Below, one piece after another: positions 34,939-44,947 of a stretch of 64,000 bases of DNA. The DNA is from Bryopsis sp. KO-2023. Lineage: Eukaryota; Chlorophyta; Ulvophyceae; Bryopsidales; Bryopsidaceae. Both the position numbers and the translations under genes were made by a program. The stretch lies in contig BSYQ01000001.1 of the NCBI GenBank assembly GCA_030272585.1, positions 682,001 to 746,000 on the forward strand, given 5' to 3'. Within the stretch, counting starts at the first letter, position 1. Each line of letters starts with the position of its first letter. The notes under the pieces are model-generated. The model was given only the letters and a program-made list of their open reading frames with translations. It was not told where the DNA came from and ran no database searches.

Positions 34939-37935
34939 TCAGTCAAAAAAATGCGTAAGCTGATTACTGTGTGCCACCAAATAAGGCTTGCGACCACGCT
35001 TTACCTCATGAGTCAGCGGGAGGAGCTTATAGCGGCGTCCAAACAACAACTGTGAGATCACATAGGGCCCTTTCCAAAGAGGGAGAAATTTATTTTGAGG
35101 TGTAGCATCCCTGGTTCCATCCAATATTAACACCCGTTCCCCTAAATAGTGATGATGCAGTTTCAGGCGTTTACCCTTGTTGTATGTCTGTCGCGCCTCC
35201 TGACCCCGTTGTTTCGCCTCACACCACTGCTGCTCCGTTCCTTCCCAAAGCGCGTCAGGTACAAACCGAGTGACGCGATGGCGTGCCCCATTGACGGCTT
35301 TCACTGCCTCGGGTACCAACGACGTCCAGGAACAGTGACGATCGAACATCATGCGACGAAGACGAGTGAGCAAGGATTGCTGAAATCGCTCGATTAGTCC
35401 ATTGGCACGATGGTGGTGAGGAGGAATGCGCAACATGGTGATGCGCGAATCCTGGAGCCACTTGCGCATTCGAGCAGAGTGGAAATAGGAAGCACCATCA
35501 CAGACGATGGTATCTGGGCGACCCCGACGCGTGTTCCACATTTCCAGGACATCCAAAATCGAGGAGGTATCGGCCGCCAAAACACCGTGCGCGAAGCCCA
35601 CACGCGAAACATGGTCGACGATGCAAACCAGGTACTTTTCACCCCTGTGACCCGGCTCTAGAGGCCCAACCACATCGATACTGATGGCGTGGCCGGGCTT
35701 TGTAGCACGAGGGCAAATGTCGCCCAACGGCTCTTTTTCTTTCGGTTGTGCGAAAAACTGGCATGTTGCACAACGCTTGACGACTTCGCAAACGTCACTG
35801 TAAGTCACCTGTAGATGGCGTTGACGAACTTGATCCCATAACTTCTGTGCCCCCCAGTGCTCCGAGGCGTGGAGACGACGCACCACCGCCAGATGCGCTG
35901 CAAAGTTCTGCTCCTGCTCGCCTTCCACTCGGATCCCCTCCGCCACTGCAGAATTCGTTTCAGAGTGAAACGCAGCAGTGTGAGAATCAGGTGATGATGA
36001 CATCAGTGGATTTGGTAATGCTCGCCCTGCGTTTGGCAAAAGCGAAACCTCCTGTGGTGGTACGACATTCTCGGTAATCGTTGTGGGTGCCTGGGGTTCT
36101 GTATCCAAAGGAATAACCGTGGGAGCCAGAGGTGGGGAGCAGCTAGCTGGAGGCAAGGGTGGCTCGGAATCCGGGGCGACGCAGCGCGCGTTGGGTCGGC
36201 GGTACCAGCGAGACAATGCGTCGGCCCAATGGTTGTCTTCGCCTGGGATGAAGCGAATCGTCAGCCGACCAGGGATCGGGAAGTTGGCAGCCATCCAAGT
36301 AGCAAGGCGGGCGACCCGCACATCTTCGGTAAGTGTCTTGTACGAGGCCCCCAACAGCTTGTGCAGAGAGGACTCCGAATCAGTCAGCAGGGTGAGCTTG
36401 CTTCCTTTCACCAGGCTGGAAATGTTTTTCAAGGCCCAGACAATTGCCCCCAATTCTCCCAAAAATGAACTGTCTGGACTGTTAGAAATTTGTCGACTGT
36501 TGATGGCCACCACCCTCCCTGCTGAGGGGTGACCATCATATAAGATATACCCAGCACCTTGGCCACTCCAATCAGTATGCAAATAGTATTCACTGGATGG
36601 CCTGGGTGAGTGAATGTGTCGTGTGTGTTGTAGGATCTGACCCCAAGCTGCCTTGACCACCCTCTGCAGCTCAGCCTGGGAAGCCCCCTTCGGAAGGGCC
36701 ATCAAGGGCCTGAGGATCTCTGTCAAGCCAGGAGTGACCGGGCGGCAGATGTTCATGATGCCCATGAACTTGCGGACATCCCTCACCGATTCCATAGAAG
36801 GTAAATTGGCCAACTGAGCGTTGATGTAGGCATCCAAAGAAATGCCTTGGCCAGAAATTGAAAACCCAAGGAAAATCAGCTCCGCTTTGGAAATTTGTGC
36901 TTTTGTTTTGCTCACTGTCAGCCCATTAGCCAATAACACCTCCAGAACTGCCTTCAGGTTGCGATCATGGTCTGCAGCCCCCTGCCCACCGATAATAATA
37001 TCATCAACGAAGTTGCGCCCTTCTGTGGGCTGCAGGATTTTGGCCAAACGGTCATGCAGGAGGCCAGGCGAGCACACCCAGCCTTGAGGGAGACGCTGAT
37101 ACACAAAGGTACCGTGAGGGGTCTCAAAACCAAACAACCTTTCCAAGGCCGAACAGATTGGCATCTGAAAAAAAGATTGATTGAGGTCAAGAATGGTAAA
37201 CCGGTCCCAGTGGCTAGGCAGCCCCCGAATAGTTTCCATCACATTTATATTGTCACTGCCCCAAGATTCACTGTAGGAATTAACCCAGCGAAAGTCCACG
37301 GTCTTACGGACAGCCCCAGATTTCTTTCGAATAAACAAGCATGGGCTGATAACTGCCCGCTCTTGGGGGCGTAAGGGGCGAATGACCCCATCTTTTTCCA
37401 GTGTACCCAACAGCTCCTGTATCTCTGTGCTGTCCACCTGTGTAGGAAGAAAACGGCTGCCATTGTGCTGGAGGGGAATATGCTCATATGGAATACGCCA
37501 AGAAATCTCCCGATGACACACTTGCAGTGCCTGAGTTGGGGAGGTGTGAGACTGGGAGAGACTGGAGGTGAAGACATCGGGATAGGCTGCAAACCAAGAG
37601 GAATCCTGGGAGGCCCCCACTGTTGCGTTGGGGGCAGAAGAGGTAGAGGAGGAGGATGCCGACTGAGGAGAGCAGTGACTACTCGACTGAAAGGTGGCAA
37701 GTGCTTGAATACCAGAACATGAGGCAGTGGGTGGAAACGGCTGGATTTCCCAGTCAGCCAGCTCGTCACCGGAGGCCTGCAGCTTGAGTTGGTGTATCAT
37801 GTAAGTCGAAAACTGCTGTGTGTTACACTGATCCAAGGAAACCCCCGAATCCCCAAACTGATGGCTGACACCTTGTGCCCTTGACATTCTGCCAGGAGTC
37901 CCAAATTGACTGCTGCCCCCTGTGTCCAAACAACC
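34939..37935 (-). CDS. Outer element pol: reverse transcriptase, RNase H, integrase (interrupted upstream)
   Basis: This is the retrotransposon polymerase polyprotein. The RT is seen in SPCLFIRKKSG, FTILDLNQSFFQMPI, YQRLPQGWVCSPG and the catalytic FVDDIIIGG. RNase H is seen in YLHTDWSGQGAGYILYDG, ELGAIVWALKN and LLTDSESS. Integrase has an HHCC zinc site (SEHWGAQKLW to CATCQFF), the core D of ISIDVVGPLE, a second D in IVCDGASYF, and the E in ANGLIERFQQSLL. It ends with a GPY-like segment and stop at 34939. The 5' part of the frame lies across the inner insertion at 45718-46001 and is in the same frame once the insert and one CAACC are removed. That part encodes a degenerate Gly/Cys/Glu-rich repeat. 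The remaining coding is free of stops and the element looks young. Confidence 0.9.
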   Translation of the reverse strand, partial: GCLDTGGSSQFGTPGRMSRAQGVSHQFGDSGVSLDQCNTQQFSTYMIHQLKLQASGDELADWEIQPFPPTASCSGIQALATFQSSSHCSPQSASSSSTSSAPNATVGASQDSSWFAAYPDVFTSSLSQSHTSPTQALQVCHREISWRIPYEHIPLQHNGSRFLPTQVDSTEIQELLGTLEKDGVIRPLRPQERAVISPCLFIRKKSGAVRKTVDFRWVNSYSESWGSDNINVMETIRGLPSHWDRFTILDLNQSFFQMPICSALERLFGFETPHGTFVYQRLPQGWVCSPGLLHDRLAKILQPTEGRNFVDDIIIGGQGAADHDRNLKAVLEVLLANGLTVSKTKAQISKAELIFLGFSISGQGISLDAYINAQLANLPSMESVRDVRKFMGIMNICRPVTPGLTEILRPLMALPKGASQAELQRVVKAAWGQILQHTRHIHSPRPSSEYYLHTDWSGQGAGYILYDGHPSAGRVVAINSRQISNSPDSSFLGELGAIVWALKNISSLVKGSKLTLLTDSESSLHKLLGASYKTLTEDVRVARLATWMAANFPIPGRLTIRFIPGEDNHWADALSRWYRRPNARCVAPDSEPPLPPASCSPPLAPTVIPLDTEPQAPTTITENVVPPQEVSLLPNAGRALPNPLMSSSPDSHTAAFHSETNSAVAEGIRVEGEQEQNFAAHLAVVRRLHASEHWGAQKLWDQVRQRHLQVTYSDVCEVVKRCATCQFFAQPKEKEPLGDICPRATKPGHAISIDVVGPLEPGHRGEKYLVCIVDHVSRVGFAHGVLAADTSSILDVLEMWNTRRGRPDTIVCDGASYFHSARMRKWLQDSRITMLRIPPHHHRANGLIERFQQSLLTRLRRMMFDRHCSWTSLVPEAVKAVNGARHRVTRFVPDALWEGTEQQWCEAKQRGQEARQTYNKGKRLKLHHHYLGERVLILDGTRDATPQNKFLPLWKGPYVISQLLFGRRYKLLPLTHEVKRGRKPYLVAHSNQLTHFFD
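37931..37935 (+). repeat. Target-site duplication CAACC, left of the inner element
   Basis: CAACC here and again at 45718-45722 flanks the inner element exactly at its LTR ends. Confidence 0.97.
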
Positions 37936-38449
37936 TGATACCAGCTGCTGACGTCCAGGGACGTCAGACGTCAAAGGCGTCATGCATCTGACGTCTGTGA
38001 AGCGTCAGATGCATCCCCGGTGAATGACAGCATCCTCCCAAGGAGGTACTACTGAACTACAGCGAGGAAACCACCGTAAGAGCACAGAGTCAAGACAGTG
38101 GTTCGATCAATCAGATTAAGACTTGCGAGCCTGAGGTTCTGGGTTCGAGTCTGAGTGAGAACGTGCTTTGGTCTGGGCCTGTGTGTGAGTGTGTAAGTGA
38201 GTCAGGAGTAGAACTGGCGGCTGTGAGTCAGGGTAGTGGGAGTGTTACGGGTGATTAGTCACCCTCGGGAAAGTCGAACTGGGAGTTGAAATGATGGGAC
38301 GCTTGATGTAACCTTGCTTTTTCAGTGATCTGTGGTGTGACCCCGAGTCTGTGACCCGTGCGATTTTGTGTGACCGTTCCGCCGCCGCCTCACTCTTTTC
38401 CGAGATAGGAGACGTCGCTCGCGGACGTCAGTCCTCCCGAGCGATAACA
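37936..38449 (+). repeat. 5' LTR of the inner element
   Basis: This 514-bp LTR begins TGATACC and ends GATAACA. It contains a 12-bp stem, 9-nt loop hairpin at 37982-38014 and several TGACGTC-type motifs in its first 80 bases. A tRNA-like stretch with the B-box-like GGTTCGAGTCT lies at 38142-38152. Confidence 0.97.
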
Positions 38450-38453
38450 TTTT

Positions 38454-38470
38454 TGGTTTCGGAGCCCGAA
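38454..38470 (+). promoter_or_regulatory. Primer-binding site of the inner element
   Basis: TGGTTTCGGAGCCCGAA lies four bases after the 5' LTR. It shares TGGTTTCGGAGCC with the outer element and resembles the initiator-Met tRNA site TGGTATCAGAGCC of many plant elements. The primer identity is an inference. Confidence 0.75.
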
Positions 38471-38918
38471 GGAACCGACTGGACTGGAGCTCTCCGCTGG
38501 TTTGACCAGCAGGTTTGTTCGAGGCGCTTAACGCCAGTCGTAAGGTCGTGGGAAAACGGAAAAAGGCAAACGCAGTGAACGGGAAAAAAGGAAAACGTGT
38601 GGTAGCAACGTTGGAAAAGAAGCACACCCATAAAAAGAGAGAAAAGAGGGTGCCAACGTTCAGTCGTGTGACAGGACGTTTGGGAAAAAGGTTACCCTGT
38701 AACCTGCGTCGCTGTCAGCGAACTGTAGTACTCAGGTTCGAAGGGTTAGAGTCGGACGTGAAGGGGTATAGTAGTATTACGTATAGTAACTCTCACGGCA
38801 AGGGCACGTGGGTTATCCGTTCACAGTTCGGCAAGGACAGGTCGTGGCGCGAAAGTCAACGGTCTACAGTTGACAGTAACCGTTGCCTGGAAAGTCAACT
38901 GAAAGTCAAGCGACCAGA

Positions 38919-41165
38919 ATGGCTCTGGTTCCGGTCGTTACAGAAAGCGACATGGTCGCGATAAGCGACGAAGTCATGGAAGGGTCAGAAGTGCAACCAA
39001 TGGTGCACCAGCAAATTCAGAATATACAGATTAATGGTTCTGATCACACTGAAATGCAAAGACAGATTGAGGTCTGGGGTGGAACAGTAACCAACCACCT
39101 CCAGCAATCATTGACCTCCATGCAGAGTCAGGTTCAACAAGTCCAGGTTGAACTCTATACACACAGAGAGCAAGCAGAGCTACATCAGTCAACTCTAAAG
39201 GAAGAGTTGCAGTCAGCTTTAGTGCACAGTTTGGAAGAACAGAGTCGAAAACTACAGCAGACTCAGGAGCTACATGCAAAGGACTTTTATCAAAGCCTCA
39301 CTGCAAATACAAATACTCAACTGAAGGACCTTGGTGAACAGTTGAGAAGTACGGGAAAAGATCATGCTGTGGGCATGGCTCAGTGGAAAAATAAGAACCA
39401 AACAGAGCTGGAACTATTCCAGAAGAAGCAGTTAGCTCTACAGGAGCAACTGATGTTGGTTCAAAAGAAACAACAGGAAGATATTAATGCCCAATTATAT
39501 GAAGTGTCTCAGCACATGCAAAGAATGCAAAAACAGCTGATGGAAGAGAGGGAGAGTATGACAAACACAATGACTAGCATACTGCAAGGAGAATTGGACT
39601 CCTATCCTGCAGTCATTCAGAAAATGGTAGCTACAGCAGTGGATGAAACCACCACAGCTATTGAGGACAAGTATAACAATGCTGAAGGACAGAAAGCAGA
39701 TCTAGAAGAGACTAGATGGGCTTTAACTGATCCAGAATATCAGAAAGCAGTTGATGGCTGGATGAAGGATGGAATCCTGAGAACACCTATTCCTCCACAA
39801 GTGATGCAAGTGCATATGATGCAAGCAACACAAACAGTACAAAATACAGAGGAAGGAGAAACTGAGGGACAAACTCAGGATATCCCAACATCTGGTCAGC
39901 CACCAGTACAGCAAGTTATACCTGCCACAAGTACTGGAGCAGTACCTCCAGGACCCTCTTCTTTAGGTCTAATAGACCTCACTTCAGGACAACAACTGTC
40001 CATGGGTTTACCACCCCCTATACTGCAACCACCAGCAGTAACTATAGCACCTCCAGCTACCTTTACTGTAGGCACTACCCCAGCACCATCAGGAATGGGA
40101 ATTCGACCACCAAATCCCTTTGAACAGTTAACAAGTCAAAGAGCACCCAGTGGTGGTGCACCTGGAGGAAATCCAGGGGATCCAAATGGATCAAATGGAC
40201 CAAATGGCCCAGACAGACCAGGCATGCCTAGAGCATCTGGTTCTGGACATCCAGGGCCAGGGAATGGTGGTGATGGTGGTGGAGGTGATGGAGGAGGTCC
40301 CCCAGGAGGAGGACCACCTGATAGAGATCCTAGTGGTACATCAGGAGGTTCAGGACAAGGTCCTGATAGACCTTACAGCAAACAGATTAAGCTCACTCCC
40401 CCAGAGAAATTCACAGGAGATGAAAGGATGTCTGCAACAGAATGGATACTAGGAATGAAGAGATGGTTACAGAATCAACACATCTTAGAGAGAGATTGGT
40501 TATCCTGTTTTCAGTCACATCTCCAGGGAGATGCACTTAGCTGGTTAAACCTGATGGATATACAGATCATGAATCAGGAAAAAGCAGAGTATGCTAGCTG
40601 GCAAGAGTTCACTCAAGAACTAAGGAATGTTTTTGAGCCAGTCTCCCTAATAGAGACTGCCAGAAAACAATTAAGAACTCTAAGGCAGACTGGAACTGCC
40701 TTAGGCTACATCAGACTCTTCAGAAAGCTGATGTTTAGACTCCCTAATCTACCTCAAGAAGAAAGGTATGCTGCCTTTGTGGATGGGCTAGCAGATAGGA
40801 ATATGCAAGCACAGGTTATGACCCTGTGTGATGGAGATCTGGATAAGGCCATCCTCACAGTCCAAAGACTCTCTGCAACTATAGGCAGTAGAGGTGGCAC
40901 TACTAGCAATTTTAGAGGCAGAGGTAGAGGGAGGGGAAGATTTGGACAGAGAAATACACAGATGTCAGCAATGATGTCTGCTGCAACATCACAACTGCCT
41001 CCTGCAGCAAATTCAGTTAAGGCTGTGCAGCAGAGAGGTCAGATGGGATCTAGGCCCTCAAGGGGAGGATCCTTCAAGTGTTTTCTATGTGGAAGCACAG
41101 AGCATGGGGTGAGACAGTGTCCCAAACTGTCCCAAGCTCAGAAAGCCCTGAAGAAGGGAAACTAA
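38919..41165 (+). CDS. Inner element Gag
   Basis: This is the structural polyprotein of the retrotransposon, 748 residues from the ATG at 38919. No ATG occurs in the whole 5' leader (38450-38918), which supports this start. The N-terminal 250 residues are Gln/Glu-rich and predicted coiled coil. A Pro/Gly-rich linker follows (about residues 300-490). Then comes the capsid-like Retrotrans_gag region (from LTPPEKFTGDERMSATEWI to ERYAAFVDGL), an RG-rich patch, and a zinc knuckle CFLCGSTEHGVRQC of the CX2CX4HX4C type. The frame ends in AAG AAG GGA AAC TAA, which contains the slippery heptamer. Confidence 0.93.
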   Translation: MALVPVVTESDMVAISDEVMEGSEVQPMVHQQIQNIQINGSDHTEMQRQIEVWGGTVTNHLQQSLTSMQSQVQQVQVELYTHREQAELHQSTLKEELQSALVHSLEEQSRKLQQTQELHAKDFYQSLTANTNTQLKDLGEQLRSTGKDHAVGMAQWKNKNQTELELFQKKQLALQEQLMLVQKKQQEDINAQLYEVSQHMQRMQKQLMEERESMTNTMTSILQGELDSYPAVIQKMVATAVDETTTAIEDKYNNAEGQKADLEETRWALTDPEYQKAVDGWMKDGILRTPIPPQVMQVHMMQATQTVQNTEEGETEGQTQDIPTSGQPPVQQVIPATSTGAVPPGPSSLGLIDLTSGQQLSMGLPPPILQPPAVTIAPPATFTVGTTPAPSGMGIRPPNPFEQLTSQRAPSGGAPGGNPGDPNGSNGPNGPDRPGMPRASGSGHPGPGNGGDGGGGDGGGPPGGGPPDRDPSGTSGGSGQGPDRPYSKQIKLTPPEKFTGDERMSATEWILGMKRWLQNQHILERDWLSCFQSHLQGDALSWLNLMDIQIMNQEKAEYASWQEFTQELRNVFEPVSLIETARKQLRTLRQTGTALGYIRLFRKLMFRLPNLPQEERYAAFVDGLADRNMQAQVMTLCDGDLDKAILTVQRLSATIGSRGGTTSNFRGRGRGRGRFGQRNTQMSAMMSAATSQLPPAANSVKAVQQRGQMGSRPSRGGSFKCFLCGSTEHGVRQCPKLSQAQKALKKGN

Positions 41166-44100
41166 AAGAGGAGGCTAGTGTTGGGTCAGCTAAGCCTCCA
41201 GATGATATTGAAATGAAAGAACCCACTACAAAAACACCAGCCTCACTAAATGATGGTGTTCAAGAGACACCTGTGGTTGCAGCCCCTATTGCAACAGAAC
41301 AGGAAGCATACACACTGGATGGGGTCACTCCAGGAGTGTTAATTCAAAAGAAAAAGCAGTCTCAAAAGAGAGTGGATAAACAAACAGAGGCCACTGTGAG
41401 TTTACCCACTAGAGTGGAAGGAAATGTTGAGGGAAAGGAACCAGTTCAGACTGCAGTAGCTCAGGCTACAGCAGCATATAGAGGATATGAACTGGCAGGA
41501 TTTATTGGTGCAAAGAAAGCTACAGCATACATTGATACAGGATCCACTGCTAATTATATTAGCATGGATGCAGTCAAGGAACTGGGACTGCAATACAAAC
41601 CACAAGAAACTCCTGTTAAGTTTCTAGATGGTACAGAAAGGAAATCAGTGGGGAGATGTTATGGCATCCCATTTGTCTGTGGAAAGATCCAGCTCTCATT
41701 TGATGCTGATGTCTTTCCAGACAGTAATCACCCAATTCTACTGGGATTGCCCTGGCTTATACACTACAATCCCAAAGTGGATTTTAAGTCAGGAATAATC
41801 ACAGTCAACAAGGGCAGAAAGAGTGTAAAATTACCACTCTCAGTGATGCCTGAATATCAGCTCAAACCCACTGGAGCTACAGAACTTTCCTTTTGTTCTA
41901 GTGGCAGAATCAAAAGACAGATAGAAAAAGGGGAAATTAAACACATCATCATGGTGGTAATCAGGCCAGAGGATGAATCAAAGACTGGAGTAGAAACAAT
42001 CCCAGAACAAAGAGAAGGGGATGATCTACAGAAAATCCTGCAGGAGGATATGGATCCCAGGATTAAAGAAGTACTGACTCAGTACAGAAAAGTGTTTGCA
42101 AAGGATTTGCCTAAGGGTGTACCTCCTGTCAGACTGGGTCATGAATTCAGGATTGATCTGGAGGAGGGTACAGAACCCATGTATAGACCCCTATACAAAC
42201 TGTCTCCTCTTGAGTTAGATGAGGTTAAAAGACAGTTAGATTACCTGTTGGAGATGGATTTCATAGAACCATCACAGTCACCATTTGGGGCACCCATCCT
42301 GTTTGTCCCTAAGAAAGATGGAGGGCTCAGGATGTGCCTGGATTATAGATGGCTCAATAAGAAAACCATCAAAAATAGATATCCTCTGCCCTTACCAGAG
42401 GAGATGATTGACAGGGTACATGGGGCTAAATATTTCACAAAGATTGACTTGAGATCAGGCTACTGGCAGATGCCTCTAAGGGAAGAGGACAGGCCTAAGA
42501 CTGCCTTCAGAAGTAGATTTGGACATTACCAGTTCAAGGTCCTTTCCTTTGGACTTACTAATGCTCCAGCACAATATATGAACATGGTTAATGACATCTT
42601 CAAGGATATGTTGGATTTATTTGTGCTGATCTTCATTGATGACCTTCTGATCTATTCCAGAAGCATCTCTGAGCATGTAGAGCATTTAGCAGCAGTCTTA
42701 GCCAGGCTACAGAAGTATAGTCTGTTTGCCAAGGCCACCAAAAGTGAAATCTGTGTAAGGGAAACAGATTTCTGTGGATTTTGGTTGAGTGAAAAAGGGA
42801 TCTCAGCAATGGATGTGAAAGTTAAGGCAATCAGGGATTGGAAGCCCTTAAAAACAGTTACTGATGTTAGGAGTTTTCTGGGGATGGTTTCCTTCTATAG
42901 GAGATTCATCCCAGACTTTGCAAAGATAGCAGGCCCTCTGCATGACTTAACTAAGAAGGATGTCATGTGGGAGTGGGGATCTGCTCAGGAACAGGCTTTT
43001 CAAACACTCAAAACTGCATTGATGGGGAAACCAGTGCTGATCCATCCTAATCCAGTGAAAGATTACACTGTGATTAGTGATGCATCTGGGGAAGCAACTG
43101 GAGGAGTCCTCTGTCAGGATCATGGCTCTGGATTACAGCCCATAGCTTTTTGCAGTAGAAGATTATCAAAGTCAGAACAGAACTACTCAGTCTATGAAAG
43201 GGAATTACTAGGGATAGCCTACTGTTTGATGCAGTGGAGACATTATTTAGAAGGCTGCCCAGGATTGGTTACAGTCTTTACTGATCATCAGCCCTTAACT
43301 AATTTCATGGATCAAAAGATGATGTCAAGGCCTCAGGCCAGGTGGCTCAGGGCAGGACATTTCCTCAGCATCAAACCAAAGATTCAGTACATCCAGGGGA
43401 AACTGAATCTGGTTGCTGATGCACTATCTAGAAGTCTTCCAGCAGAGCAGGAACTCACAGTAGTGAGTTCATTACAACCCAGCACAGAAGAAATCACACT
43501 GTGGGAGCAAGCAACACTAGCAGATGTTGAGATCAAAGACATCTACAATCAAATACTGAATGGGGAGAGAATTCCAGGCTATGGAATTAATGAATCAGGA
43601 TTATTGATTTATCAAACTCAGGATGGACTCATGAAGTTATGGGTACCTCAGGAACTGAGGATGAAAGTCCTTACAGAAGGACATGATAATCAGATTTCTG
43701 GACATCTGGGAATAGAGAGAACTCTGGAGCTGATGTCCAGAAAATACTACTGGGATGATATGAAAAAAGATGTCCAGGAATATGTCAGGACATGTGAGGT
43801 TTGCCAGCAAATGAAACCTGAGTTAAGAGCTCAGAAGGGATTGCTGCAACCTATTCCAGTAGCTGATAAGAAATGGGATCAGATCACTACTGATCTAGTG
43901 ACTGATTTACCCCCTGTTGATGGATTTGATTCAATTGCAGTGTTTGTTGATAGATTGACTAAGATGGTAAAGTTCATACCCTGCAGTAAAACAATAGATG
44001 CACCTGGGTATGCAAGGATATTCTTTGATCACATCTTTAGGAATCATGGGATTCCCAGTGTGATAATCAGTGATAGAGACACTAGATTTGCTAGTAAATT

Positions 44101-44947
44101 TTGGCAGGAATTAATGAGATGTGTGGGGACTAAAGTAAGGATGTCCACAGCCTTCCATCCTCAAACAGATGGACAAAGTGAAGTCAGCATTAGAACACTC
44201 GAGAATTTCCTAAGACCCTATGTGGAAGAGCATCCAGAGACATGGATGCAGGGATTAGGGATGGCTGAATTTGCAGCCAACAATGCTGTACACACATCTA
44301 CAGGATACAGCCCCTTCTACTTGATGTATGGGGTGCATCCTCAGCTGCCAGGAGATCTACTGGCTGGAAAAGCTCAAGCTGAAGCAGAATCAGTGCAAGA
44401 GATGATATCTCATATGCAGGAAGTCATCAATGATGCCAAAGACAGATATAAGACAGCTCAAGAGAAGATGAGGCAGCAAGCTAATAAGAAAAGGAGGGAT
44501 GTACAGTTTCAAGTGGGAGAAAAGGTGTTGCTCTCCACAAAGACATTGAATTTATCAGTCTTGAAACATATTCCAGTGAAAATCAGAAGAAGATATATTG
44601 GACCTTTTGTTATTGCTGCTGCAGTGGGATCTGTGGCATATAGATTGGTGTTACCAGATGGATGGAAATTACATCCTGTATTTCATGTATCAAAGTTAAG
44701 AAAACTTCAGGAGAGTTCAAAGTTTCCTAGGGAGGTAATGGCACCTCCAGCAGAATTAGATTCTGAGGGAGAAGAAGAATTTGAAGTTGAGGCTGTAGTA
44801 AGACATAAGTTTTCAGGAAGAAAAAGGAGATTTTTAGTAGTCTGGAAGGGGTATCCACTTAGTGAAGCAACATGGGAACCCCAAGACAATTTACTAAATG
44901 CATCAGAGATCCTGGCTGATTATAAAAGGAGAGCTGGGATCAGGTAG
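41078..44947 (+). CDS. Inner element Pol: protease, RT, RNase H, integrase, chromodomain
   Basis: This frame lies in -1 relative to gag and is entered at 41156-41162; it needs no start codon of its own. In order it carries an aspartic protease AYIDTGSTANYIS with ILLGLPWL; RT with KIDLRSGYWQMPL, LSFGLTNAPAQYMN and the catalytic FIDDLLIYS; RNase H with VISDASGEATGGVL, YELLGIAYCL, VFTDHQPL and VADALSRS; integrase with HHCC, ITTDLVTDLP, IISDRDTRFASKFW and FHPQTDGQSEVSIRTLENFL; a GPF segment; and a C-terminal chromodomain FLVVWKGYPLSEATWEPQDN. All catalytic residues I looked for are present. The chromodomain usually directs integration to marked chromatin. Confidence 0.96.
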   Translation: MFSMWKHRAWGETVSQTVPSSESPEEGKLKEEASVGSAKPPDDIEMKEPTTKTPASLNDGVQETPVVAAPIATEQEAYTLDGVTPGVLIQKKKQSQKRVDKQTEATVSLPTRVEGNVEGKEPVQTAVAQATAAYRGYELAGFIGAKKATAYIDTGSTANYISMDAVKELGLQYKPQETPVKFLDGTERKSVGRCYGIPFVCGKIQLSFDADVFPDSNHPILLGLPWLIHYNPKVDFKSGIITVNKGRKSVKLPLSVMPEYQLKPTGATELSFCSSGRIKRQIEKGEIKHIIMVVIRPEDESKTGVETIPEQREGDDLQKILQEDMDPRIKEVLTQYRKVFAKDLPKGVPPVRLGHEFRIDLEEGTEPMYRPLYKLSPLELDEVKRQLDYLLEMDFIEPSQSPFGAPILFVPKKDGGLRMCLDYRWLNKKTIKNRYPLPLPEEMIDRVHGAKYFTKIDLRSGYWQMPLREEDRPKTAFRSRFGHYQFKVLSFGLTNAPAQYMNMVNDIFKDMLDLFVLIFIDDLLIYSRSISEHVEHLAAVLARLQKYSLFAKATKSEICVRETDFCGFWLSEKGISAMDVKVKAIRDWKPLKTVTDVRSFLGMVSFYRRFIPDFAKIAGPLHDLTKKDVMWEWGSAQEQAFQTLKTALMGKPVLIHPNPVKDYTVISDASGEATGGVLCQDHGSGLQPIAFCSRRLSKSEQNYSVYERELLGIAYCLMQWRHYLEGCPGLVTVFTDHQPLTNFMDQKMMSRPQARWLRAGHFLSIKPKIQYIQGKLNLVADALSRSLPAEQELTVVSSLQPSTEEITLWEQATLADVEIKDIYNQILNGERIPGYGINESGLLIYQTQDGLMKLWVPQELRMKVLTEGHDNQISGHLGIERTLELMSRKYYWDDMKKDVQEYVRTCEVCQQMKPELRAQKGLLQPIPVADKKWDQITTDLVTDLPPVDGFDSIAVFVDRLTKMVKFIPCSKTIDAPGYARIFFDHIFRNHGIPSVIISDRDTRFASKFWQELMRCVGTKVRMSTAFHPQTDGQSEVSIRTLENFLRPYVEEHPETWMQGLGMAEFAANNAVHTSTGYSPFYLMYGVHPQLPGDLLAGKAQAEAESVQEMISHMQEVINDAKDRYKTAQEKMRQQANKKRRDVQFQVGEKVLLSTKTLNLSVLKHIPVKIRRRYIGPFVIAAAVGSVAYRLVLPDGWKLHPVFHVSKLRKLQESSKFPREVMAPPAELDSEGEEEFEVEAVVRHKFSGRKRRFLVVWKGYPLSEATWEPQDNLLNASEILADYKRRAGIR
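41156..41199 (+). promoter_or_regulatory. -1 ribosomal frameshift signal, inner element
   Basis: The heptamer G GGA AAC is in register with gag at 41156-41162 and is followed at once by the gag stop TAA. After a 7-nt spacer comes a perfect 7-bp stem, GGAGGCT at 41170-41176 with AGCCTCC at 41193-41199. Shifting by -1 continues into CTA AAA GAG, which is the pol frame. Confidence 0.9.

Noticed and set aside
38515-38964. Basic 149-codon open frame in the inner element leader
   Set aside because: It starts with TTG and has no ATG; the whole leader lacks ATG. It overlaps the gag start in another frame.
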